Source: Euzebya sp. | GTDB taxonomy: Bacteria > Actinomycetota > Nitriliruptoria > Euzebyales > Euzebyaceae | NCBI RefSeq assembly: GCF_964222135.1 | Contig: NZ_CAXQBR010000089.1 | Coordinates: forward strand, 1-64,000 | DNA: 64,000 nt | Direction of reading: 5' to 3' | Shown here: piece by piece, positions 22,105-29,613 of the stretch | How positions within the stretch are numbered: position 1 is the first letter of the stretch | Layout of the letters: each line of letters opens with the position of its first letter | Notes under the pieces: generated by a model | Told to the model about the DNA's origin: nothing | What the model saw: only the letters and a program-made list of their open reading frames with translations | The model's database searches: none | Position numbers and translations under genes: made by a program

Positions 22105-25004
22105 CGGGTCTCCAGTCGCGTCGGTGACGACCTTCCCGGCGTGATCGCCTGCGCAACATCGGGCGCGATGGCCGGCGGCCCGGGCGCGGGGCGCCCGATG
22201 CGGAAGCCCTGCAGCCGCCGGCAGCCGGCGTCGCGGTGGACCTCGACCGGGACGGGCTCCTCGACCCCCTCGGCGACGACCTCGAGGTGGAGCTCAGCCG
22301 CCAGCGCCATGACCCCGCGCACGACCGCCACCGAGGCCGCGTCGTCCGGCAGGCCGTCGACGAAGCTGCGGTCGAGCTTGACGCGGTCGACGGGGAGCTG
22401 CTGGAGCCAGGTGAGGGTCGAGTAGCCGGTCCCGAAGTCGTCGAGGGCGAGGCGGGTGCCCATCTGCCGCAGCTCGATCAGCCGCTCGACGACGCCGGGC
22501 AGGTCGGTGAGCGATCGGCTCTCGACGATCTCGAGGCACACCCGCCCCGCGTCGAGGTCGTTCCGCGCCAGCGCCCGGCGGAGCGTCCCCGGCAGCCGGG
22601 GGTCGAGCAGCGTGGCGGCCGCCAGGTTGACGCACAGCATGAGCGTCGGATCAGCCCAGGTCGCGAGGTCGTCGCAGGCGGCCGAGAGGGCCCACAGGTC
22701 GAGCTCGACCACCAGCCCGCTGTCCTCGGCGGTCGGCAGGAACGACCCGGCGGTCAGCTCGCCGAGTCGGGGGTGCGCCCAGCGGAGCAGGCACTCCCCA
22801 CCGACCACGGCGGCGGAGGCCACGTCCACGATCGGCTGGACGTGCAGGTGCAGCTGGTCGGAGGCCAGGGCGACGGCGAGCTCCTCCTCGAGCGAGCGGG
22901 GTGCCGACGTGCTGAGGGGCAGGGGCGTCCGCGCCGTCGCGACCTGGTTGCGGCCCTGCTCCTTGGCCCGGTACATCGCGTCGTCGGCGTGGCGCAGCAG
23001 CTCGTCGCTGCGACCGCCGGTGCCGCGGTGCACCGCGACCCCGACGCTGGTGGTCACCCGGATCTCACGACCTTCGATGCGGAACGGCTCGGCGAGGTCC
23101 TGGACCAGCCGCCGGGCGAGGTCGCCCGCGACCAGCGAGTCGGCGATCCCGTCGAGCAGGACCGCGAACTCGTCGCCGCTCAACCGGCCGACGACGTCGC
23201 CGGGCCGCAGGACGCCGCGGAGCCTGGCGGCGATCTGGCGGAGCAGCTCGTCGCCCGCCGCGTGCCCGTAGCTGTCGTTGATCTGCTTGAACCGGTCGAG
23301 GTCGCAGAACAGGACCGTGACGTCACGCCCCTCCCTGAGCGTCTCGTCGAGCCGCTGGGTGAACGTCTCGCGGTTCGGCAGCCCGGTCAGGGAGTCGTGC
23401 GCCGCCTGGTGGCGCACCGTCGCCATCAGCTGGGCGTTGCGCAGCGCCGTCGCGGCCTGGTCCCCGACGCCGCGGAGCCGGTCGAGGACGTCGCCGATCG
23501 CGTCGGCGGTGTGGGCGACCTCCCAGCCGGAGGCGACGACGCCGAGCAGCTGGTCGCCGCTCAGCAGCGGCACGACGACGACGTGCGGCACGCCGAGCGT
23601 GTCGAGCAGCCCTCGCAGGGTCGGCGTCGCCGACCCTGCGGCCACCACCATCGGCTCGCGGCGACCCAGCAGCTGGGCCAGCTCCGGGATGTCCTCCGCG
23701 CGGAGGCTCGTGGCCATGAGGAGCGCCGACGCGGCGTCGTCGAGCCCGTCGGTCGCCTCGGCGCGCAGCGTCCCGCTCGAGGGGTCCCACAGGAAGACCG
23801 CGGTGCTGTCCGCGCTGACGATGTCGCTCAGTGCGGCGGTGACCAGCCGGGCCACCTCCGCGGGCTCGTTCGTGGTCGCGAGCTGGTGGGCGAGCCGCAG
23901 CAGCGCGTTGGCGCGACGTTCGTCGCGTCGGCTGCCCTCGAGGGCGGTCAGGACGTCCAGCGCGGCGGCGGCGTGCCGCGCGTACGCGTGCAGGAGGGCT
24001 GGTTCGACGTCGTTGTGGACGGTGCGGTCGGTGTACACCGCGGCGAGCCGCCCGTACCAGCGCCGGGCGGACTCGACGTCGGCCACGAGGGCGTGCGGCA
24101 GGTGCCCGGTCGCGAGCAGCTGGCGGGCGAACTCGTCCACGCGGTCCGGGTCGAGGCCGGCGCTGCGGACCAGCGGAGGACCGCCGGCGGGGGGTTCGAC
24201 GGCCAGCAGGTAGGCGGGGGCGAGCACCGCGGACGCCGCGCGCTCGGTGACGCGCTGCAGGACCACCTCGACCGAGTCGGAGTCGACCAGGTCCGACGCG
24301 GCGGACTGCAGCGCCTCCAGCTGGCCGCGGAGCGCGACCAGCTCGGCCTGGTTGCCGGAGCTGCGGTCGCGGCGACGCCACGGCAGACGCGACCGGGGCT
24401 GCCACCCCACCCTGAAGATGCAGGCCGGGTGGCCGTCGACCTGGCAGATGTGGTGGGTCGTGCGCGCCCGCGGCAGGCCGAAGACCTGCGGCACGATCGA
24501 CACCAGGCCCTCGGCGAAGGTGCACACCGCCCGGTCCGGCCGGTGGCCGTCGCGCACCCGGAAGCGGATGACCGCGTGGGTCGGGCCGGTCTCGAGGGCC
24601 GCCGCCTCCGCGGCCGACGTGAACCGCTCCACGACGTCGGGCAGGCGGCCGTACACCTGGCGGGTGGTGTCGAGCGCACGCGCGACCAGCACGAGGGCGG
24701 GGTTCAACCCGTGGCGGAGGGCCTCGGCGCCGACGTCGTAGGCCAGCCGCGGGTTGTCGAGCTCCTCGGCCGCGGCGTGGATCAGCGCGACCCCCACGTC
24801 GTGGGGCACCCAGGTCGAGGCGTCGGCCAGCGACGCCGGGTCGTCGTCCACACCGGCGCGGGCGAGGACCCGGGCGACGGCTGCGTCACCGCCGTGGTCG
24901 CGGACGTGGGCGATGAGCAGGCCGATCGCGGCGCCCGACGTCTCCCGACCCGACGTCTCGCGGGGTGCCGGATCCTCCGCCTCCCGTGCCACTGCGCTCC
25001 CCAC
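22092..25004 (-). CDS. Cyclic-di-GMP enzyme: V4R-like, GAF, GAF, GGDEF, EAL
   Basis: A 970-residue signalling protein. Residues about 25-205 resemble a V4R/heme-NO-binding-like sensor, ending with the Cys motif CQVDGHPACIFRVGW. Two GAF-like domains follow (about 220-350 and 365-500). The GGDEF domain (about 520-680) has the active loop SGDEF preceded five residues earlier by RPGD, an intact RxxD inhibitory site. The EAL domain (about 700-945) keeps ECLLRW for EAL, CVNLAA, EIVESRS, DDFGTGYS and AEGVEE, so both synthesis and hydrolysis of c-di-GMP appear possible. There is no membrane segment. The gene starts a minus-strand unit continuing into the small GNAT gene. The start used is MGSAVAREAEDP, and other starts nearby are possible. 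Confidence 0.93.
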   Translation of the reverse strand: MGSAVAREAEDPAPRETSGRETSGAAIGLLIAHVRDHGGDAAVARVLARAGVDDDPASLADASTWVPHDVGVALIHAAAEELDNPRLAYDVGAEALRHGLNPALVLVARALDTTRQVYGRLPDVVERFTSAAEAAALETGPTHAVIRFRVRDGHRPDRAVCTFAEGLVSIVPQVFGLPRARTTHHICQVDGHPACIFRVGWQPRSRLPWRRRDRSSGNQAELVALRGQLEALQSAASDLVDSDSVEVVLQRVTERAASAVLAPAYLLAVEPPAGGPPLVRSAGLDPDRVDEFARQLLATGHLPHALVADVESARRWYGRLAAVYTDRTVHNDVEPALLHAYARHAAAALDVLTALEGSRRDERRANALLRLAHQLATTNEPAEVARLVTAALSDIVSADSTAVFLWDPSSGTLRAEATDGLDDAASALLMATSLRAEDIPELAQLLGRREPMVVAAGSATPTLRGLLDTLGVPHVVVVPLLSGDQLLGVVASGWEVAHTADAIGDVLDRLRGVGDQAATALRNAQLMATVRHQAAHDSLTGLPNRETFTQRLDETLREGRDVTVLFCDLDRFKQINDSYGHAAGDELLRQIAARLRGVLRPGDVVGRLSGDEFAVLLDGIADSLVAGDLARRLVQDLAEPFRIEGREIRVTTSVGVAVHRGTGGRSDELLRHADDAMYRAKEQGRNQVATARTPLPLSTSAPRSLEEELAVALASDQLHLHVQPIVDVASAAVVGGECLLRWAHPRLGELTAGSFLPTAEDSGLVVELDLWALSAACDDLATWADPTLMLCVNLAAATLLDPRLPGTLRRALARNDLDAGRVCLEIVESRSLTDLPGVVERLIELRQMGTRLALDDFGTGYSTLTWLQQLPVDRVKLDRSFVDGLPDDAASVAVVRGVMALAAELHLEVVAEGVEEPVPVEVHRDAGCRRLQGFRIGRPAPGPPAIAPDVAQAITPGRSSPTRLETRWQT

Positions 25005-25109
25005 CCATCTCCGTCGACTGCGTCGGATGTCTACCCAGGACCCGTGCGGACGGCAACATGTGCGCTCTGCCAGTCTGTCGACCTACCGCACCGAGGGGAG
25101 GGCCACACC

Positions 25110-26369
25110 ATGCCGACCCCGCGATCCACGCCGGACGTCGACGCCGTCGTGGTCGTGGACTGGTCGGCCTCGAGCCGGCCCGCCCGCGCGGGCGGCGGTC
25201 CCGACGGCATCTGGGCGGCGGTGGCCGCGACCGGGCGGGATGACCACGTGCGGTCCTTCCGCACCCGCGCCGACGCGACCGGCTGGCTCGTCGACCACCT
25301 CATCGAGCTGGCCGACGCGGGTCACCGGGTGCTGTGCGGCTTCGACCTCCCGCTCGGCTACCCGACGGGCACCGCGGCGGCGTTGGGCGCACCCCGGGAG
25401 GCCGTCCCGTGGCGCTGGCTGTGGCGGCACCTCGACCGGATCGTGGTGGACGGCGTCCGCAACCGCAACAACCGCTTCGAGGTCGCGTCGGACGCCAACG
25501 CGCGGATGAGCGGTCGCGCCGGACCGTTCTGGGGGGTCCCGCAGACCAGGTCCCTCGCCCACCTCGCCCCGGGTAGGGTCCCCTTCCCCTTCACCCTCGC
25601 GAACGGCGAGCCCATCGCTGAGCACCGCGCGACCGAGCTGGCGGTCCGCGACGTGGGCGGGGCGGCGCGGTCGGTGTGGCAGCTGCTCGGCGCCGGTGCC
25701 GTCGGCAGCCAGGCCCTGCTCGGCATCCCCCACGTCCACCGGATCCGCCACGCGCCGTCCCTCGCCGGCCGCTGCGCGGTGTGGCCCTTCGAGACCGGGT
25801 TCGCGCTCGCCGGAGCTCCCGCGGTCGTCCTGGTCGAGGTATCGGTGTCCCTGCTCGACGTCGATCCGACCCTCCACCCGGTGCGGGAGGCCGCGCAGGT
25901 GCTCGGGATGGTCGACGGGTACCGGCAGATGGCGGCGGCGGGGGAGCTCGCCTCGGCGTTCGACCCGCCGGACGTCGACGAGGCGACCCTCCGGGCGGCG
26001 TCGACGGAGGAGGGGTGGATCCTCCCGGTCCGCCGCGAGGTCACCGGCCCGTCGCCGTGGTCCCAGGGCGTCCTGCTGCCCCCGACCGCGGCGCCGGCCC
26101 ACGGCGAGCGGTTCGAGGAGCTCGTCCACCGCCGCGGGGTGGTCGTCGAGCAGATCGTCAGCTCGTCGTCGCCCGACACCTCGGAGCAGATCCAGGACCA
26201 CGACGAGTGGGTGCTGCTGCTCGACGGCGCCGCGACGCTCGAGGTCGCCGGCGTCCCGCTGGACCTCGCCGCCGGGCAGTGGGTCGTGCTCCCCGCCCGC
26301 ACCCCGCACCGGGTCGTGTCCACAGCGGCCGGCACCCGCTGGCTGGCCGTCCACGTCCACAGTCGCTGA
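25110..26369 (+). CDS. Fusion of an uncharacterised domain with a C-terminal cupin
   Basis: A 419-residue protein. Residues 1-305 match a conserved bacterial family I have seen labelled, without evidence, as a cobalamin or molybdopterin biosynthesis protein: VVVVDWSASSRPAR opens it, followed by LCGFDLPLGYPTG, NNRFEVASDANARM, PFWGVPQTR, WQLLGAGAVGSQALLGIP and VWPFETG. The Asp-containing first strand suggests an RNase H-like fold. That family usually ends near EEGWIL, as here at about 300. Residues 320-419 form a small cupin (DHDEWVLLLDGAATLEVAG, VLPARTPHRVV) with a His as potential metal ligand. The ATG at 25110 has GGGGAGGG 8 nt upstream. Fusion of the two is unusual. A terminator follows immediately. 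Confidence 0.88.
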   Translation: MPTPRSTPDVDAVVVVDWSASSRPARAGGGPDGIWAAVAATGRDDHVRSFRTRADATGWLVDHLIELADAGHRVLCGFDLPLGYPTGTAAALGAPREAVPWRWLWRHLDRIVVDGVRNRNNRFEVASDANARMSGRAGPFWGVPQTRSLAHLAPGRVPFPFTLANGEPIAEHRATELAVRDVGGAARSVWQLLGAGAVGSQALLGIPHVHRIRHAPSLAGRCAVWPFETGFALAGAPAVVLVEVSVSLLDVDPTLHPVREAAQVLGMVDGYRQMAAAGELASAFDPPDVDEATLRAASTEEGWILPVRREVTGPSPWSQGVLLPPTAAPAHGERFEELVHRRGVVVEQIVSSSSPDTSEQIQDHDEWVLLLDGAATLEVAGVPLDLAAGQWVVLPARTPHRVVSTAAGTRWLAVHVHSR

Positions 26370-26370
26370 G

Positions 26371-26398
26371 CCGCGGCGTCGGACGTGCGACGCCGCGG
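26371..26398 (+). terminator. Intrinsic terminator
   Basis: Perfect 11-bp stem CCGCGGCGTCG (26371-26381) with its complement at 26388-26398 and a 6-nt loop, one base after the stop codon of the cupin fusion. Confidence 0.85.
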
Positions 26399-26478
26399 GA
26401 ACCCGGCGCGCGACGCCGGCGTCAGAGGGAGATCGAGCGGCGAGCCCCGCCGCCCCCGTCCAGGAGCCGACGAGCCCG

Positions 26479-27813
26479 ATGTCCCTCCCCTCCCGCCCCG
26501 CGGCGCGTGTCCCCCTCCCCCTCCTGGCCGTCCTCAGCGCGGTGCTGCTGGCGGTCCTGGCCCTCCCGGCGCTGGCCCAGGACGGCGCTCCAGGTGATCC
26601 CAGCGATCCGGGTGGCGAGCCGGTGACCCCCGGCTCCGTGGTCACCGGTCGGCTGGCCGGCGACTCGCGCATCGAGACCGCGGTCGCGATCAGCCAGCGG
26701 GCGTTCCCCGACGGGGCGGCGACGGCCTACCTGGCCAACGCCGACGTCACCGTCGACGCGGTGGCCGGCGGGTCGCTGACCGACGGTCCCGTCCTGCTGG
26801 TGCCGGCCTGCGACCTGCCCCAGGTCGTGGCCGACGAGCTCGCCCGACTGGCCCCCGGCGAGGTGCTGGCCCTCGGCGGCACGGTCGCGGTCTGCGACGA
26901 CGTGCTGGCGGCCGCCGGCGAGGCGGCGGCGACCGGCGGCGGCGACCCCGGTGACGGGGACCAGCCGGATCACCTCATCTCCGCCACCGCCGAGCTCGTC
27001 GACGCGAGCGGCGACGTGCCGTTCACCGTCTCGGCGACCGATCCGGGCATCGCCTACGAGGGCGGGACCTCCACCCACCTGGTCCAGGCCACGGGCACCG
27101 ACGGCACGATCGTGCTGGACGACCCGCGGTTCTCCGGGGTCCTGCGAGACGGCGACGGGCAACTCGTCGTGACCGGCCGCGGGTGCGGCCCGTCGACCGA
27201 GCCCGACGGCGAGCCGACGATCGCCTGCACCGACGACTTCGCCTACGTCGAGGTGGAGGAGGGGGAGACGACGGACTTCGAGGTCACCCTCCACACCGCC
27301 GACGAGTCCGTCGGCGACGCCCCGCTGCTCGACGGCACCTACACCCTCGACCAGCCGGTCCGCTGGGAGGCCGACGCGACCGACCCCACCAGCGGCGACC
27401 CGACCGCAGAGGCCTCGGCCTTCGACGACGGGTCGGCCACCATCCGCGTGACCTACACCGTCACCTCCCCCGACGGTCCGGACGTGCCCGAGGAGCCCGG
27501 CACCGAGGTCGTCGAGTGGGCGACCCCGGACGGGACCTTCCGCACCACCGGCCACCACGACGTCGACCTCGCCCGCATCGAGGAGGGCATCGCCGCCGGC
27601 GAGCACATCGGCATCCCGAACGGCGTCATCCACCGCGGCGACGGCGGGGTGAACGTCGGGCACGACTGGCACCTCACCGACGTCGAGATCGTCGACGTGA
27701 CCATCGAGGTCTGCGACGGCACCGCGGCGTACGTCGACGCGCACCTCGAGGACTTCCTCGAGATCGGCCGCTACTGCCCGTGGGGCGCGATCCCGATCGC
27801 CATCGAGCGCTGA
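26479..27813 (+). CDS. Secreted protein: one CWB2 repeat and a BP74-like C-terminal domain
   Basis: A 444-residue exported protein. The signal peptide ends near residue 33 (LLAVLSAVLLAVLALPALA, then QD). Only one CWB2 repeat is present (about 55-140: GRLAGDSRIETAVAISQRAF and VLALGGTVAVCDDVL), fewer than in its relatives. A central acidic region (about 155-325) has paired Cys (GCGPSTEPDGEPTIACTDD). The C-terminus (about 335-444) reads GVIHRGDGGVNVGHDWHL, EVCDG and GRYCPWGA, which I recognise as the pattern of the BP74 N-terminal-like domain first described in a slime-mould calmodulin-binding protein. The function in bacteria is unknown; a Ca-dependent role is speculation. GAGGAG-like AGGAG lies 12 nt before the ATG. 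Confidence 0.88.
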   Translation: MSLPSRPAARVPLPLLAVLSAVLLAVLALPALAQDGAPGDPSDPGGEPVTPGSVVTGRLAGDSRIETAVAISQRAFPDGAATAYLANADVTVDAVAGGSLTDGPVLLVPACDLPQVVADELARLAPGEVLALGGTVAVCDDVLAAAGEAAATGGGDPGDGDQPDHLISATAELVDASGDVPFTVSATDPGIAYEGGTSTHLVQATGTDGTIVLDDPRFSGVLRDGDGQLVVTGRGCGPSTEPDGEPTIACTDDFAYVEVEEGETTDFEVTLHTADESVGDAPLLDGTYTLDQPVRWEADATDPTSGDPTAEASAFDDGSATIRVTYTVTSPDGPDVPEEPGTEVVEWATPDGTFRTTGHHDVDLARIEEGIAAGEHIGIPNGVIHRGDGGVNVGHDWHLTDVEIVDVTIEVCDGTAAYVDAHLEDFLEIGRYCPWGAIPIAIER

Positions 27814-27839
27814 GCCCGTGCATCGCTGAACCCGTGCGT
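27808..27839. repeat. 16-bp tandem duplication at a gene end
   Basis: CGCTGAGCCCGTGCAT at 27808-27823 is followed by CGCTGAACCCGTGCGT at 27824-27839 and a partial CGCTG. It spans the stop codon of the preceding gene and does not change its protein. Confidence 0.8.
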
Positions 27840-27867
27840 CGCTGTGCCACCGACACCCCCTGGCGGG

Positions 27868-28581
27868 TCACTCCGAGGTGGCCCCCCGCTGGCTGCCGGC
27901 GTAGGCCGGACCGCGGAGCCGGTTGAGCAGCCCGGCCGGGCGCAGGCCCGGTGCGGTGTTCCACGGGTGGAAGCGGATCCGGCGCGCCTCGTCGGCCGGC
28001 AGCCGCCGTTGGAGCTGCAGGTGCGCGACCGGGTGCCACTCCCCGGACGGCGAGGCCACGACGAGGGTGAACGCCGCCTCGCCCCCGTCGACGGCCGCCT
28101 CCAGGTCCGCGATCCGCAGCGGTTCGGCCCGGGGCGGCCCCGCCCAACGCGCACCGACCACGCGGGCGCCCCCCTCCACCCGGTAGGGCAGCAGGCTCGA
28201 GAACGTCCGGCGGTCCACCCCGCGGGTCGGGCGCAGCAGGTGGCGGGCGACCGGCGCGGTCCCCGCGGTGGACAGCAGGAGGTCCTGCGGGCGTCCAGGC
28301 CCGAGGGCATCCGGCAGCCGGACCGCCAGGCCGAGCACGTCGGGGACGCCGTCGGGCAGCCCGGCTCCCTTCGAGAGGCGGACGAGCGCCGGACCAGCCT
28401 CGACGCCGGGCAGGCGCACACCCCGACCGACCAGGGTCAGCGCGCCGGCGAAGGTCACCCCCCGCGGGTGGAACGCGCGGGCGTCCCGGACCCTGGCGAG
28501 CGCGGTGAACAGCGCCGTCGTCGCCCGCCGGATCACCGGCGGCACGGGCTGGTCGTGCGGGGGAGCGGTCTGGTCCATCAC
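27868..28581 (-). CDS. Conserved catalase-fold-like protein of unknown function
   Basis: A 237-residue soluble protein. Stretches such as FHPRGVTFAGALTLVGRGV, ALVRLSKGAGLPDGVPDVLG, LAVRLPDAL, DLLLSTAG and RFHPWNTAPGL match an actinobacterial family with distant similarity to the catalase beta-barrel and sometimes labelled phosphodiesterase. The catalase active-site His/Asn and the heme-ligand Tyr motif are not visible, so I would not assign catalase activity. The neighbouring LLM oxidoreductase gene lies upstream on the same strand, 34 nt away, so the two probably form an operon. Confidence 0.8.
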   Translation of the reverse strand: MMDQTAPPHDQPVPPVIRRATTALFTALARVRDARAFHPRGVTFAGALTLVGRGVRLPGVEAGPALVRLSKGAGLPDGVPDVLGLAVRLPDALGPGRPQDLLLSTAGTAPVARHLLRPTRGVDRRTFSSLLPYRVEGGARVVGARWAGPPRAEPLRIADLEAAVDGGEAAFTLVVASPSGEWHPVAHLQLQRRLPADEARRIRFHPWNTAPGLRPAGLLNRLRGPAYAGSQRGATSE

Positions 28582-28615
28582 CTGGCCCTCCCCCGGTTCG
28601 CGTCACCGCACGCGG

Positions 28616-29512
28616 TCACCCGCGCTCGGCGGCCACCTGCTGGCGGACGGCGGGGGCGACCTCGCCGGCGAAGCGCTCGATGGTCTCCGCCTCGTCGGTC
28701 TGCAGGATGAAGCCGCTGATGCCGTGCTCGAGGGCCATGTCGACCAGGTCCTCGGCCCACCTCTCCGGCGGACCCTGGAGGACCCCCTCGGCTCGGGGTC
28801 CGAACCGGCCCTCGATGTTCAGGAGCCGGCGGACGTCCCCGGGGTCACGACCCGCAGAGGCCGCGCCCTCGTCGATCCGGCGGCTCATGTCCCGGAGGGC
28901 TGCGGGCCCGTCGGAGAGGTAGCCGAGGGACGGCAGCCACCCGTCGGCCAGGCGGCCGATCAGCTCGAGCATCCGCGGCCCGTACGCCCCGACCCAGATG
29001 CCCATGTCGTGCGCCGGCGCCGGCCCGCGCTTCGCCCCGTCCACGCGGTGGTGGTCGCCATCGACGACCAGTCGGCCGCGCTCGTCCGCCGCCCAGATCC
29101 CGCGGATGATGGCGATGGCCTCCTCGAGCGCCTGGACCGACTCCCCGGCCGACAGCCGCCGGCCGCCCATCGCGACGATCGCGTCCCAGAACGCGCCGGC
29201 GCCGAGTCCGAGCTCCACCCGCCCGCCGCTCAGCCGGTCGAGGGACGCGGCGCTGCGAGCGAGGACCGCCGGGTTCCTGAGCGGCAGGTTCGCCACGTCG
29301 GGGACCAGGTCGATGCGGTGGGTGACCGCGGCGACGTAGCTGAGCAGCGTCCAGGTGTCGGCGAACGCCGGTTGGTACGGGTGGTCCTGGAACGCCACCA
29401 GGTCGAGGCCGGCGTGGTCCGCGACCCGGGCGAGCTCGACCGGGCCGTCGGGCGGGTCGGTCACCGGCGTGAGGAACACCCCGAACTGCAGGTCGTGGCC
29501 GAGATCGGGCAT
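28616..29512 (-). CDS. LLM-class (luciferase-like) oxidoreductase
   Basis: A 298-residue TIM-barrel flavin- or F420-dependent oxidoreductase. Diagnostic pieces are FGVFLTPVTDPPDGPVELAR, VAFQDHPYQPAFADTWTLL, the non-prolyl cis-peptide region, RLSGGRVELGLGAGAFWDAI (the cofactor phosphate loop after strand 4) and IWVGAYGPRMLELIGRLADG. Actinobacterial members mostly use F420, though FMN cannot be excluded. The substrate is unknown. The protein is full length. The ATG follows a possible Shine-Dalgarno GGAG at about 8 nt. The gene is divergent from a secreted CWB2 hydrolase gene (101-nt spacer) and is followed by the catalase-fold-like gene. Confidence 0.93.
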   Translation of the reverse strand: MPDLGHDLQFGVFLTPVTDPPDGPVELARVADHAGLDLVAFQDHPYQPAFADTWTLLSYVAAVTHRIDLVPDVANLPLRNPAVLARSAASLDRLSGGRVELGLGAGAFWDAIVAMGGRRLSAGESVQALEEAIAIIRGIWAADERGRLVVDGDHHRVDGAKRGPAPAHDMGIWVGAYGPRMLELIGRLADGWLPSLGYLSDGPAALRDMSRRIDEGAASAGRDPGDVRRLLNIEGRFGPRAEGVLQGPPERWAEDLVDMALEHGISGFILQTDEAETIERFAGEVAPAVRQQVAAERG

Positions 29513-29613
29513 CGGGGGCTCCTGTCCGTCGGGCGTGCGGCAGCCCCAGTTGTACCGGCCTGCGGACCCGGGTCCTCCGGTATGCTCCCGCCCCCGCTCG
29601 AGGAGCAGTCCCC

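Noticed and set aside
22236-25109. Very long plus-strand open frame antisense to the GGDEF-EAL gene, joined to the cupin fusion
   Set aside because: Composition is typical of antisense shadow. The real gene begins at 25110 after a good Shine-Dalgarno, and the opposite strand has a complete domain set.
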